A DNA stretch of 64,000 nucleotides from Pseudobacteriovorax antillogorgiicola (GCF_900177345.1 NZ_FWZT01000008.1:186001-250000), one strand, 5' to 3'. Numbered from the stretch's first letter, positions 17,087-27,107 are shown. Notes: generated by a model not told the origin, from the letters alone. Made by a program: numbers and translations.

Positions 17087-19561
17087 TCAATTCTTGTTGG
17101 ACCAAACATAGAATCGCTTCTTGCCAATTGGCTCACTGTCGCCAGACTGAAACAACTTGAGATACACAAAGTCCGAACAGGTGTTATCGGAGCGATTGAT
17201 GGTCTCACATCTTCCCCGGGCGGTTACTGTATGCTCGACTGAAGCTTCAGCTTGTGAAATCGTCACTCGTTGAGGTTCTCGATCCTGACCAAGCCAATCT
17301 ACCGACCCCTGTAAAGGCCCTCCCTCGTAGTCGATTTCAATAGAGAGAGGGTACTTGAATCTAAAGGCACTACCATTGGCTGTTGTGAAGCGAAGCGTGA
17401 AGCTCTTCGTCTCGTCGTCATTTAAATCGAGCTTTATGGGATTCCCACGTGAAGCGAGGCTACGGGAGCTAAGGACAGTATCTTCAAACTCTACCGTGAA
17501 GCTTGCGGGAGTATCACTCTGGGCAAAGGCAAAATTTCGAGATTTAAGTGCATCCATGATCAGCGACCTCATCTCACCAGCCTCGCGTATAGCTCCTGAT
17601 GGCAGTTGGAAGGGGCGATTGAGGGAATCAGCGAATATCATGTGTTCAAACCAAACCTCTGCTGTGATGCCTGGATGATCCCGGGTAAGTCGCATGGTCT
17701 CAAATATGAGTTCCGATGACCGTGCCAGACCATCATGAATACCAAATCGCTTGATAGCCGCATCAGTCATGTCCATCATGGCTCCGCCGTAGGCTTCGCC
17801 ATCGTCATGGCTCTCGTTGGTGAGGTGGAAACCAATTCGATTGTTGATGCGTCGATCCTTGCGACCTGGAAAGTTTTGACCCAAGGTACGGGCTTCTACA
17901 ACCAGATGAGCGATGATATCAGCCATGCCCTCATTCAACCCTCCGCTATCATTAAAGCGGTAGTAATCGCCCATCAGCCGGTCTTGGAGTCCATGACCAA
18001 TTTCATGCCAGATGACGGTATTGTCTCTAGCATAATTACCTTTATCAGGGGAATAATTGGTAAAGTTGATGGTATCGCGGCTGTAGTAAGCATTGTTACG
18101 AGCATTGATACTGGGGTTAAAAAGTATGGCATCAAATGGCCGAGTGGATAGCTCAGGGTCTGTAAAACCCATTTGATGAAGGTGCTCGAACAAGATATTC
18201 ATAGCCCAGTACATCTGAATTTCATCAAAGCCCGAGTTGATAAGCTCCACAATGTCATTGCTGACCTTACCTGAAGGCAATGGAATGCGATCGTAGGCAT
18301 CGAGGCGATCCTTCAGTGCTCTACCAAAGGTTCTCAGTTGAGGGTTCAGAATCGACTCTTGAGTTTCGGAGTTATACTGGTACGAAGGATATATAAATGG
18401 AGCGGGATCAACGTTAAAGTTTATCCCATACAAGTTAGCAGCAGCGGGGTGAATGAAAACTCGTGCGTACTTACCGACTAGTCTTACTTGGGATGAGCCT
18501 TCGTCTTGAAACGCATTTTCCTTCATGGGAAGAGTGGCGAAAATTCCCCGGATGATTGATTCCAGGAAATCATAGTTCCAGAGGCCTTGATCTCGGCCAT
18601 ACATGGTGTTGCCTAGATCTTCGCTATAATTTTGTCTCTTTAGATTCAGCCCCGAAATAACTCGAAAATCGGTTTTGTCAGCTTCATGAAGCATAGGGTC
18701 AAGAAGATCGATTTCGGCAGGAATCAGAGTCGAGGGTGAGTCAAGGCCTGGTCCCAGTTCCCAGATCGGATAGACGCGGGCTGGAACCCGACCCCCATGA
18801 TCTGTCATCTGGTGCTGGTGATAATGATAGTTGGCGACTCGGCTTTCTGTGCCATGGAAAGAAAACTCATGAATACCTTGGTCGCTATGAACTTTGACCT
18901 CCTCAACAAGCTTGGCACCATCCCAAAAGAAATGAGATTCGTGGTCACCGGCGAGGGGATCAAGGGGATGTTTTGCAACTTGTTCTGTTGCCTTTGCAAA
19001 GCGCTGGCGAGTCAGCTCTGTTTGATTGCCACGAAAGCTAGAGAGGGTTTGCGGATCTGGTTCACTAGGGTATTTGCTAAGGCGGGCCTCAATCTGGACG
19101 ACAGCTTTGGTTTCCGGGTGGCTCCAAATACGGATCGATGAACCGCGAACCGGGATGCCCGCCCGAACTTGGGCATACCTACGATACTGGCTTGTGGCCA
19201 ATAGTCGTTCTTCACTAAGGTGGAATTCATCAGCCTGAAAGCTTGTAAACTTTTCACGATTGAAGGCGTCTAGTATGCTCCCCAAATGGGCAGCGGGAGT
19301 GTCTGGGCCACCTATCCAGCGCCTCTCGAATACAGCCGGTTCCTCGGTAAGAGTCGGGGCATTACTAGTGTTTGAAGACTCGCTACTTGCTTTGGTATCG
19401 CTTTCAGCAGTTACCCCCGTACTTCGATCGGTACTGATGGGGGCATAGCTATCCGATACTGAACTATAGACCGGCGGAGATTCCGAGGTCTCTTGGCAAG
19501 CAATGGAGCCTGCCAAACAAACGACACATAGGGCTTGGAGCCCTCTTGGTAGGGTAAACAT
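17087..19561 (-). CDS. Lipid-anchored zinc metalloprotease (M4/M36-like gluzincin)
   Basis: Signal peptide with lipobox LAGSIAC (Cys22) and a Ser/Thr-rich linker to ~residue 75. An FTP-like propeptide region follows (QYRRYAQVRAGIPVRGSSIR, the usual chaperone/inhibitor of thermolysin-like proteases). The catalytic zinc site is WHEIGHGLQ (HExxH), with the downstream glutamate in GGLNEGMADIIA, the gluzincin third ligand as in fungalysins (M36) and thermolysin. C-terminal ~170 residues are probably a beta-sandwich. At 824 residues it is a normal size for a preproenzyme. Extracellular or surface protein digestion is expected. Orientation is divergent from the CheA-like kinase. Confidence 0.8.
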   Translation of the reverse strand: MFTLPRGLQALCVVCLAGSIACQETSESPPVYSSVSDSYAPISTDRSTGVTAESDTKASSESSNTSNAPTLTEEPAVFERRWIGGPDTPAAHLGSILDAFNREKFTSFQADEFHLSEERLLATSQYRRYAQVRAGIPVRGSSIRIWSHPETKAVVQIEARLSKYPSEPDPQTLSSFRGNQTELTRQRFAKATEQVAKHPLDPLAGDHESHFFWDGAKLVEEVKVHSDQGIHEFSFHGTESRVANYHYHQHQMTDHGGRVPARVYPIWELGPGLDSPSTLIPAEIDLLDPMLHEADKTDFRVISGLNLKRQNYSEDLGNTMYGRDQGLWNYDFLESIIRGIFATLPMKENAFQDEGSSQVRLVGKYARVFIHPAAANLYGINFNVDPAPFIYPSYQYNSETQESILNPQLRTFGRALKDRLDAYDRIPLPSGKVSNDIVELINSGFDEIQMYWAMNILFEHLHQMGFTDPELSTRPFDAILFNPSINARNNAYYSRDTINFTNYSPDKGNYARDNTVIWHEIGHGLQDRLMGDYYRFNDSGGLNEGMADIIAHLVVEARTLGQNFPGRKDRRINNRIGFHLTNESHDDGEAYGGAMMDMTDAAIKRFGIHDGLARSSELIFETMRLTRDHPGITAEVWFEHMIFADSLNRPFQLPSGAIREAGEMRSLIMDALKSRNFAFAQSDTPASFTVEFEDTVLSSRSLASRGNPIKLDLNDDETKSFTLRFTTANGSAFRFKYPLSIEIDYEGGPLQGSVDWLGQDREPQRVTISQAEASVEHTVTARGRCETINRSDNTCSDFVYLKLFQSGDSEPIGKKRFYVWSNKN

Positions 19562-19806
19562 AAACGCTCCTTGATTTGATTAGTTTGGGCTTCTTAGCAT
19601 AGGCAGATGGGGATCGCAATTGAGATCCTTTGAGCTTCACACCGAAATGAGCTACAAAAATGAAACAATGTAAAGTCTATGGTGTTCGTGCTTGAATCGA
19701 GGACAGGGCAATTTCTGACCCTTATGAGAGCAAATCATCATGCTACCATACCTTGAGACAAATGCGTCTAACCTTCTATCTAAGCTACTGAAAGAATTCG
19801 CAATCG

Positions 19807-21846
19807 ATGGTAATGCTGGGTGTATTACATCGTGCAGAGCGCTACGGCGAGCGTCTTGCTGCTACTGTGGGAATTACCTCAGATAGTTATCCGACCCGAG
19901 AGGATCATTGGTTTGCGAAGATAGCTTTTATCTTTACGAACATAGGCTTGATCATAGCTATTGTCTATATGGTGTTCTATATTTTTATCGGAGCAATCGA
20001 GTCTGCCTATAGCGTAGGCATCCTCAGCATTGTCCTATTTTTTTCCAATTTTCTTTTTAAGTCTTATTCGGTTTTTACGGCGCGTATGAATATGATTGCC
20101 ACGGGTTTGGGGCTGGCAGGGGTTTGTCTACACACCGGGGGGATTTATGCCACGACAGCAGTTTGGTTGGTGGGCGTCACACCTGGGTTAACGGCCCTTT
20201 TGTTCCGCCGAGCAAAGGAGATCGTTTGGCTTACGATACTAGCACTAGTTCTCTATGGAGCGTTATTTATAGTTCAGGCAACTGGCTACGATACGGACCG
20301 TCTAGGCTTGGAGCGTATGGGTACCGATCTATTTCAGTTCTTAACATTTAGTTTGTTCGGAGTGTTTATAGCTTTTTCTCTAGGCTACTTTTCAATTAGC
20401 CAGAGTCATCTGAGCGCGATGCTTCAAAAGAAGCAAGATGATCTGCAGCTAGCTATTGCGAATCTTCGCGCGATTTTTTCTTCGATTGATCAAGCGATTC
20501 TGAATATATCTGAGGGGCAAGTCTTGCAGGGGGAGCAGCCGGAAAAGCTGCTGAAACTTTGTGGAGAGAATATCACTAGACTCGATCATTTCCTTGAAAG
20601 AACAAGCCTTAGTAACGAAAAAAGACGGCAGGCCCTGGATTCATTGGAACTTTGTATTGGGGAATCAGACTTTCAGTTTGAAATCAACCGTGATCACTTG
20701 CCGATGCAAGTCAACTATCGTATGAAGGATGAAACACAAAAGCGATTTCTTCTGCAATGGTCTCCCATTGTCCACGAGGATCGTATCAAGTCTGTGTTAT
20801 TGGTGATTCAGGACGTGACTCAGCTTGAAAAAGTGAAACAGGTAGCAGAAGAGCGAGAGCGAAAGCACGAGTTCATGAACCTATTGCTTGAGAATCATGA
20901 TAAGAGTCTCGATTTGAAAATGACTAATTTAAAGAGCCTCGGGCAGACTATCAAAAATTGTATTGATGATCAGCAGATGAGTCGATTGAAAAACCAACTT
21001 CATACTCTCAAGGGCAATGCAAGACAGGTTGGTTTGCTAGAGGTTAGCCAGATGGTGCATCACATCGAGGAGCTATTCGACGGTGAAGCAGATCAAGCAC
21101 TTCGAGAGAGCGGTGAGCTTCTTCATACTCTAAAAGAGTACTTTGAGCTTTATGAACGGTTTTTTAAATCCGATATGAAGCAACAAACCGATCTGCTTGA
21201 CCAATGCTTTGCTGAGATCGCAAAGGTAGCACCCCAATCAAAGCTTCTGGTGCAGCTTGAGAATTATACGAGCATTGAGCTACAGGGTATTATCGAAGCG
21301 ATCGAATCGGAGGCTATACAGATCGCGAGTTCTAGGGGATTGGCGCAAACACGAATCATCTGTAATCATCCCGAGCTTATGATCCCGAAAGCTTTGCAGC
21401 ATGTGATTTATAACTCTTTAGGTCACCTGATGAGGAATCCCCTTGCTCATGGTTTCCTTAGTAAGGACGAAAGAATGGAACGAGGCAAAGCCGCCCAAGG
21501 GACTATTCGAATCGATGCAGACTGGAATCAAAACGGTTTTCACCTAGTATACTCTGATGATGGTGAAGGGCTCGATCTTCAGAAGATTGTCAATCGATAC
21601 AATCAGTCAACTGAACAAGCATCCCTGAGTAACTTGGAACGGGTTGCCGAGCTTGTTTTCGAGGAGCGTTTTTCGACCGCAAGCACAGTGGATGACATTG
21701 CTGGCCGTGGGGTGGGGCTGGCAGCTGTGAAGCAGGAGCTGACCGATTTGGATGGCACTATAGATGCTGTGCTGGGTGAACCAGATGATAAGCAATGCTG
21801 CGTTATCCAGTTTAGAATCCATATCAGACACGATAGAATCGGCTAG
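19807..21846 (+). CDS. Membrane-bound CheA-like histidine kinase with internal HPt domain
   Basis: Residues ~40-205 contain about six membrane segments. Residues ~210-350 look PAS-like (LLVIQDVTQLEKVKQ). The HPt domain has the phospho-His motif LHTLKGNARQVGL with His ~399. A CheA-type HATPase follows: N-box LGHLMRNPLAHGF, YSDDGEGLD, and GRGVGLAAVKQEL. There is no CheW-like domain, so it is not tied to chemoreceptors. The architecture (membrane sensor, HPt, CheA-like ATPase) is unusual. No response regulator is adjacent. The start is not firm: ATG 19807 and ATG 19813 both lack a strong ribosome site. Confidence 0.8.
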   Translation: MVMLGVLHRAERYGERLAATVGITSDSYPTREDHWFAKIAFIFTNIGLIIAIVYMVFYIFIGAIESAYSVGILSIVLFFSNFLFKSYSVFTARMNMIATGLGLAGVCLHTGGIYATTAVWLVGVTPGLTALLFRRAKEIVWLTILALVLYGALFIVQATGYDTDRLGLERMGTDLFQFLTFSLFGVFIAFSLGYFSISQSHLSAMLQKKQDDLQLAIANLRAIFSSIDQAILNISEGQVLQGEQPEKLLKLCGENITRLDHFLERTSLSNEKRRQALDSLELCIGESDFQFEINRDHLPMQVNYRMKDETQKRFLLQWSPIVHEDRIKSVLLVIQDVTQLEKVKQVAEERERKHEFMNLLLENHDKSLDLKMTNLKSLGQTIKNCIDDQQMSRLKNQLHTLKGNARQVGLLEVSQMVHHIEELFDGEADQALRESGELLHTLKEYFELYERFFKSDMKQQTDLLDQCFAEIAKVAPQSKLLVQLENYTSIELQGIIEAIESEAIQIASSRGLAQTRIICNHPELMIPKALQHVIYNSLGHLMRNPLAHGFLSKDERMERGKAAQGTIRIDADWNQNGFHLVYSDDGEGLDLQKIVNRYNQSTEQASLSNLERVAELVFEERFSTASTVDDIAGRGVGLAAVKQELTDLDGTIDAVLGEPDDKQCCVIQFRIHIRHDRIG

Positions 21847-22154
21847 CCACCAATGCTTGATTTTGAGTTCTAGGCACCTTGCTTTCAGGAAAGCACTGTT
21901 TATTTCTACGGAGCGACGTTTATCCATAAGACCTCCACCGAGTTCGCTTCAATTGTGACGACTTCGTGGGAAGATGTCTAGGTTGTAGAGGCTTTAAAAC
22001 TACGGTATCTGCCAGCCACAGTATAAGTTCAACTTCGCGGACCAGAGTGAGTTTCAAAGTAGCTTACTTGTTTTCCTAGCTTCTAGCATTCTTCTAATAT
22101 TATACCCGTTAGGATAGCTTGCGGTGCTATATGAAACAATACGAGGAGAAGCTT
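21847..22154. other. Intergenic region, nothing recognised
   Basis: The stretch between the kinase stop and the GNAT start holds only short shadow frames. I see no terminator with a T-run and no clear promoter. Confidence 0.35.
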
Positions 22155-22703
22155 GTGATCAAGAGCTGTGATAGACTTCTGCATCAGGAATTCGAGTTAA
22201 GGCCTCTAGAGCGGAGTGATGCCGAAGGCATGTTCGCAATCATGTCTGACAAAGAAGCAATGAAGTATTGGTCCACAGAGCCCCAGACATCCATGTCACA
22301 AACCCTTGAAACGATGAAAAAGTACATTGAAGATGATAGCCAAGTTTCCACTTCAAGCTGGGCGATCCAATTGCCCAAACAAGATCGGAGATTTGTGGGT
22401 TGGATTACTTTTTTTGGCTTCAAAAAAGGTATATGCGAATTGGGCTACGCTCTAAATCGCGAATTCTGGGGGCAGAAAATCATGACCAAGGCACTCACTC
22501 TTGCCACCAATGATGCGTTTGAAAGATATAAGATTCACCGCATGGAAGCCCAACTTCACCCTGATAATGTTGCTTCGAAAAATGTTCTTTTGAAACTCGG
22601 CTTTGCCGTTGAGGGGTACCAACGGTTAAATTTCTATCGCAGTGGAAGATTTGAGGATACCCTGCTTATGGCCAAGCTAAGGCTCCCCCATGATAGCTTG
22701 TAA
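22155..22703 (+). CDS. GNAT N-acetyltransferase (RimJ/RimL-like)
   Basis: GTG 22155 is chosen because GAGGAG lies six bases upstream and gives a normal 182-residue RimJ/RimL-type protein; a longer frame begins at 22119. Typical parts are FELRPLERSDAEGMF at the N-terminus, WAIQLPKQDRRFVGWITF, ELGYALNREFWGQKIMTKAL (acetyl-CoA loop) and HRMEAQLHPDNVASKNVLLK-LGF. The substrate (protein N-terminus or small amine) cannot be told. It stands alone. Confidence 0.85.
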   Translation: MIKSCDRLLHQEFELRPLERSDAEGMFAIMSDKEAMKYWSTEPQTSMSQTLETMKKYIEDDSQVSTSSWAIQLPKQDRRFVGWITFFGFKKGICELGYALNREFWGQKIMTKALTLATNDAFERYKIHRMEAQLHPDNVASKNVLLKLGFAVEGYQRLNFYRSGRFEDTLLMAKLRLPHDSL

Positions 22704-22935
22704 ACTACTTAAATAATTAACTTATTGTCGTTAATGTGGCCTGTGTGGCTCATGGGGGAAGTTCTATAAAAGCAATGTAAATATACATTAATATAGATCA
22801 TAACGTTGCTTTCATTCATATTCACTCTTATCTATCGATAATAACGAACTTAAGAAGTTTATATATCTATTTTATTGGATGCGTCTACTTGCCGTAAAAT
22901 AAATGGCATTACAAACCAGAGTTAGGAGGTTCGTC

Positions 22936-24063
22936 ATGTTATTTGAAATTGGCAAAGCCCTACAGCCACTCTTTAACTTTCAGTGCGGTGTCCATCTTAG
23001 TCTTTATCTTGATGCCAAAGATCAAGAGCCACGGGAGCAGATTTACGATGCCATCGATCAGGCCCGGGTGTACTTGGAGCGAGCGATGACCGAGGTGGAA
23101 CAAGATGCATACCTTAAACCGCTCATCAATCTCGCCGAGGATAAACACATGCTCGCGCAGATGAAAGACTGTCTAGGAATTTTTTTAAATGAGAGAAGTG
23201 TCAGAATTATACGTATTCCATTTCAAGTTAACCCAGTGCTAGTTGTTGCTACCAGTTTTCATATCAAACCGCTTTTGAAGTGGTTGCAGATCGATCGTCG
23301 CTTTCTAGTTCTAGGAATTCGAGACGAAGGTTTGTCCCTATATGATGGAACTTTAACGAATATTAGAAAAGTTGATCTTGCCTACGAATTGGAGGAACAT
23401 GATTTAGCATTAAAAGCAGAGCTTCGAAGGCGAGATTGTGTGGAGTTAGGAGCCTGTCTCGAATTCGATATGGATATCGTAAGGCGAAAACTAAATGCGA
23501 TTCGTCGCAAGTCTGATGTGCCTCTTTACATCATAGGAGATTCAAGCTTGCGGGACAAAGTTGTGCGAACTCTAGCTTATCCACAGAAATCAACCATCCA
23601 CTGGCATACTGCTTATGATGATTGTCAGATCGATCAGCTATGTGATGAGATTAGGAAAACGTTGAAAATGAAAGCTGACTTTGACTTTGAAGAAAAGCTT
23701 GAGGAGTTTATGGTTGCAACTCAGCTTGGAAAAACCAATACCCGCATCGATCAGATTGCCTACGTAGCCACCCAAGGTGGGGTGGAGAGGCTCTTTGTTT
23801 CGGAAGACCTCATGTTGTTCGGCAGAATCGAGCCTGCTACAGGTCGGATTACATTGCATGATAGACATAGGGATCATGAGGATGATGATGTACTCGATGA
23901 TATTGCGCAAATTGTGCTATCGAAGGGGGGTGAAGTGGTTGTTACACCTCAATCTAGAATGCCTGGAGGAGGTCCTGTAGCAGCAGTATTTAAGTATTCT
24001 GGCCGAGAAGGAGGAGATGCCATCATGCTCGCAAAACCCCCGGAGTTTGCAATCAGCGCTTAA
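22936..24063 (+). CDS. baeRF-family protein (bacterial relative of archaeo-eukaryotic release factor)
   Basis: The ATG at 22936 follows TTAGGAGG by six bases, so this start is preferred over upstream in-frame codons. The protein has the baeRF pattern: GVHLSLYLDAKD near the N-terminus, a GIFLNERSVRIIRIP strand, TSFHIKPLLKWL, FLVLGIRDEGLSLYDG, and a C-terminal GGEVVVTPQSRMPGGGPVAAV. BaeRF proteins share the central and C-terminal domains of eRF1 and are thought to act on ribosomes, possibly in rescue. The assignment is from motif memory; no GGQ motif is present. It ends in a hairpin terminator. Confidence 0.62.
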   Translation: MLFEIGKALQPLFNFQCGVHLSLYLDAKDQEPREQIYDAIDQARVYLERAMTEVEQDAYLKPLINLAEDKHMLAQMKDCLGIFLNERSVRIIRIPFQVNPVLVVATSFHIKPLLKWLQIDRRFLVLGIRDEGLSLYDGTLTNIRKVDLAYELEEHDLALKAELRRRDCVELGACLEFDMDIVRRKLNAIRRKSDVPLYIIGDSSLRDKVVRTLAYPQKSTIHWHTAYDDCQIDQLCDEIRKTLKMKADFDFEEKLEEFMVATQLGKTNTRIDQIAYVATQGGVERLFVSEDLMLFGRIEPATGRITLHDRHRDHEDDDVLDDIAQIVLSKGGEVVVTPQSRMPGGGPVAAVFKYSGREGGDAIMLAKPPEFAISA

Positions 24064-24069
24064 GACCTT

Positions 24070-24106
24070 GGGCCTGAGGTGACTCAGGCCCCGTTAGACA
24101 TTTTTT
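24070..24106 (+). terminator. Terminator of the baeRF gene
   Basis: GGGCCTGAG / CTCAGGCCC, a perfect 9-bp stem with a GTGA tetraloop, starts six bases after the stop codon. A T6 run follows nine bases downstream of the stem. Confidence 0.65.
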
Positions 24107-24230
24107 GGCTTCGTCTTGCATAACCTGCCGCCCATCGTTTATCCTTGACAGATGTATGACTCTAAAAACTTAGGAAGTGTCCCTTAGGCACTTGGGGCTT
24201 TCCAAAATCTCACCACTAGAAGGAGGACGT

Positions 24231-24623
24231 ATGTCTCAGGGAAACCCGGTTGGTTGGTTCGAAATTTATGTCGATGATATCGAAAAGGGCAAGCAATTCT
24301 ACCAGAGTGTTTTCCAAGTGGAACTCAAGTCTCTTGTCAATCCTGGAACAGAATCGACTCCGAGCCTGGAAATGTGGTCGTTCCCTCAGGATTTTAATGG
24401 CTATGGCGCTGCGGGTGCCATATGTAAAATGGATGGCGTATCCCCTGGTGGCATGGGTACGTTAGTATACTTTGCCTGTGAGGACTGCTCGGTTGTCGAA
24501 ACGCGAGTTCGGGAGGCTGGTGGTCAGGTGCTCAAAGAAAAGTTGTCTCTGGGAGAGTATGGATTTATGTCCATGTGTAAGGACCCAGCTGGCAACATGA
24601 TTGGTCTTCACTCAATGAGCTAG
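24231..24623 (+). CDS. VOC (glyoxalase/bleomycin-resistance fold) family protein
   Basis: ATG 24231 is placed by AAGGAGG four bases upstream; the frame is open further but without signals. The 130-residue protein has the paired beta-alpha-beta modules of VOC proteins: NPVGWFEIYVDDIEKGKQFY at the start, a central GTLVYFACEDCSVVETRV and a closing GEYGFMSMCKDPAGNMIGLH. The last segment supplies the usual Glu/His metal region. The substrate is unknown. It is convergent with the porin gene of the copper operon. Confidence 0.85.
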   Translation: MSQGNPVGWFEIYVDDIEKGKQFYQSVFQVELKSLVNPGTESTPSLEMWSFPQDFNGYGAAGAICKMDGVSPGGMGTLVYFACEDCSVVETRVREAGGQVLKEKLSLGEYGFMSMCKDPAGNMIGLHSMS

Positions 24624-24636
24624 GCATACTATGTAC

Positions 24637-24663
24637 GGTGGATGGAAGAACCTTCGATCCACC
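24637..24663. terminator. Hairpin between convergent genes
   Basis: GGTGGAT-g-GAAG-aac-CTTC-g-ATCCACC is nearly perfectly paired. There is no T-run directly after it on either strand, so it is a probable hairpin-only or bidirectional terminator between the VOC gene and the porin gene. Confidence 0.45.
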
Positions 24664-24718
24664 ATCAAGGTTGAAAAAAACGTGTTCTATCTCAGCTCAG
24701 CGTCTCGACTTTTTTTGC

Positions 24719-25894
24719 TTATCGACTCGTTGTATGAAACCACGAAAAGCCAGCCAGTATAGTCTCATGTTGATCGCTGATATATTTACTCTTTAGCCAT
24801 TCGATTTTTAGTAACAGATCCGAATTTGCTTGCCATTGATAACCGAAGCTAACAGCGATGGGATCTTGATTGGCGATGAGCCCTGCAAGTTCAGCAAGGT
24901 CGGTCGCAGCCGCACCTTCCAATTTATTTTTAAATCTTAGGTGATCGTAGCGAAAGGAAAGTCGGTGAGAATGATAGGCTGCTGATGCGGTACCGGACAG
25001 ACCTTGATAGCGGGTCTGTATCGAGCTAATACGGGTAGTATCTCTAATGTCACCCTGGCTTTCCGAGTTCATGAGCTCGCCCTGTAGCTCAAACTTCAGG
25101 CTACCTAGCGTGAAATCTGTTTCCGCCAGCACACCACTTATTTCTGTCTTGCCACTGAAGTAATAGTAAGGGATCACCGCTGCGTCAACACCGTGGTTGT
25201 GGCCAGTTGTATACCTCTCGTCCACTCGTCGGCTGGCACTTCCATTGTAGTAATAGGTACCGACAGTAAGATTCCACTGTTCTGTAAAGATGCTTTTACG
25301 GCAATAGATATCGTAGGCCCCCTTGCCATCATCACCGAGCTGACTCGGAAAGCGATTCCCTGTCCAACCCTCTAGGCCGCAGTCAAGGGTAGCTGTATCT
25401 AAGATTAGACGAATACCATCATCAACATAGTGCCTGCCCCAGATGATATCGTAGCTAAGGGGGTACGATAGAAAAGGAGTGTCACTCCCATGGCGTTGGT
25501 TTGCGAACGAGAACCGGCCCTTCATCTTGCCTGCTTCTACTCGGGTGGAACTGCTTACGAGGTAGCCTAATTTGGCTTCCTCCCATTCGATCGCATCATC
25601 ATGGCCGTGATATCCCGCTTTTCCGTAGATAGTTATAGATCCTTCACGGTATTGCGCTGCTACCCTTGCTTCGGAAACGTTAAAGCCACGTTGCTGAGGC
25701 AAGGCTTCACCACCCATAAAAAATCCAGGGACAACCCAAAGCTGGTTTTGCTCTATCGGAGATCGACTGCTGAAGCTGCTAGATAGGTTTGACATAACGG
25801 ATAAGCCTTCGGCAACTTTTCTCTCCGTGAGACCATGTGAAAGTCCTCGCGTTGGTAATATGCTGAGTAGTACCACAAATAACAATCGATACAT
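24719..25894 (-). CDS. Outer-membrane porin-like barrel of the MbnP/MbnH operon
   Basis: Signal peptide MYRLLFVVLLSILPTRGLS is followed by ~370 residues of alternating aromatic/polar strands (YDIIWGRHYVDDGIRL, YSITIYGKAGYHGH-like repeats) ending in an aromatic-rich AGFSWFHTTSR. The pattern fits an outer-membrane beta-barrel, so passage of a metal or ligand is a fair inference. The ATG follows AGGAG. It is the last gene of a minus-strand operon, only 9 bp after the di-haem peroxidase, which ties it to that system. Confidence 0.6.
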   Translation of the reverse strand: MYRLLFVVLLSILPTRGLSHGLTERKVAEGLSVMSNLSSSFSSRSPIEQNQLWVVPGFFMGGEALPQQRGFNVSEARVAAQYREGSITIYGKAGYHGHDDAIEWEEAKLGYLVSSSTRVEAGKMKGRFSFANQRHGSDTPFLSYPLSYDIIWGRHYVDDGIRLILDTATLDCGLEGWTGNRFPSQLGDDGKGAYDIYCRKSIFTEQWNLTVGTYYYNGSASRRVDERYTTGHNHGVDAAVIPYYYFSGKTEISGVLAETDFTLGSLKFELQGELMNSESQGDIRDTTRISSIQTRYQGLSGTASAAYHSHRLSFRYDHLRFKNKLEGAAATDLAELAGLIANQDPIAVSFGYQWQANSDLLLKIEWLKSKYISDQHETILAGFSWFHTTSR

Positions 25895-25903
25895 TTTCTG
25901 CTC

Positions 25904-27070
25904 CTAGTTCGAATTCCATGGGTTTTGAAAGCGGCTATTCTCAATAAATGTACTATCTGTAAGGCTTTCAAGGAATGAAACGACATCGGATCTTTCTTCC
26001 TCCGATAGAGAAAAGCCGGTGACAAAACCATCTTTTAGGGGGTTTAAACGCCCATCGCCTTGGTTCGGGCCACTTGTGATATTGCGTCCGCCGTCACTAT
26101 AGAAATCAAGAACTTCGTCAAGAGTTGCGATACTCCCATCATGCATAAATGGAGCTGAGACTGCCACATTTCGCAAGGTAACGGCTCTAAATTTGCCACG
26201 GTCATCGGGATCACCTGTTATTTCGAATACACCTTGGTTATCGTCTGGATAATCTCCATTTCCGTCGATATTGAATAAGCCTGTGTTGTGGAAGGGGCGC
26301 TCGATAAATGTCATTGTCCGATCCATAACAGAATCGGTGAAATTATATCCACCATGGCAATGAAAGCATTCTAACGACTCGCTAAAAAATAAGTCGCGTC
26401 CCCTTAAAGCACTTGCAGAAATTGCAGTTTCGTCTCCAGCAAGGAATTGATCGTATGGGCTATTAAACGATGTCAAAGCCCGAACAAAGCAAGCGATAGC
26501 TTTCACGATCTGTTCGGTAGTGTAGTGTTCTGAATCGTTAGGAAATGCTGCCACGAAAAGCTCATCATAAATGGCTTCTTCTTTTAGTCTTTGGATCACC
26601 GTTGGAAGACTTTCGTCAGTGATTCCTTGCTCTATTGGGTTTTCCCCAAAGAGAGGAATCATAATCTGTGTTTCAAGGTCTCTTAGAGAAGGGTTGGCCC
26701 AGGTGATTGTGGGATTGTAGGCGACGTTCACCAATGATTGACTATTTCTGGGGTGAATTTCGCCGGTAGAGCCAATGGCAAGATCAATACCATCACTGAA
26801 AGCTTTATCTTGTTGATGGCAGGATGAGCAGCTTTGGCTACTATTGCCTGAAAGCCTTTCATCATAAAAAAGATAGCGACCTAACTGAAACTTAGCTTCA
26901 GTCATTGAGTTATTTTCTGGAATGACCGGTAATGGTATGTTGTCAGGGATATTCCACGTGAAATCGATGTCACTAATTATATCACCACTTGTGGTTGTTT
27001 CACTGCGATCTAAACAAGAAAAGATAAAAACCCCAAGTAAAGTATATGCGATTAAATTTAAAATCGACAT
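25904..27070 (-). CDS. MbnH-type di-haem cytochrome c peroxidase (metallo-mystery pair)
   Basis: Two haem-binding motifs are visible, CSSCH and CFHCH, with the MauG/CcpA family landmarks FHNTGLFN and APFMHDGSIATLDEVLDFY. The N-terminus has a hydrophobic stretch ending FIFSC, a lipobox. MbnH enzymes oxidise a tryptophan of the partner MbnP to kynurenine, creating a copper-binding site. The MbnP homologue is the next gene upstream (37 bp), which makes the assignment firm. Location is periplasmic or outer-membrane side. Length 388 is typical. Confidence 0.85.
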   Translation of the reverse strand: MSILNLIAYTLLGVFIFSCLDRSETTTSGDIISDIDFTWNIPDNIPLPVIPENNSMTEAKFQLGRYLFYDERLSGNSSQSCSSCHQQDKAFSDGIDLAIGSTGEIHPRNSQSLVNVAYNPTITWANPSLRDLETQIMIPLFGENPIEQGITDESLPTVIQRLKEEAIYDELFVAAFPNDSEHYTTEQIVKAIACFVRALTSFNSPYDQFLAGDETAISASALRGRDLFFSESLECFHCHGGYNFTDSVMDRTMTFIERPFHNTGLFNIDGNGDYPDDNQGVFEITGDPDDRGKFRAVTLRNVAVSAPFMHDGSIATLDEVLDFYSDGGRNITSGPNQGDGRLNPLKDGFVTGFSLSEEERSDVVSFLESLTDSTFIENSRFQNPWNSN

Positions 27071-27107
27071 CAGGCTTCCATCTCCCCTTGTAGGTAGCTC
27101 TGTTGGT

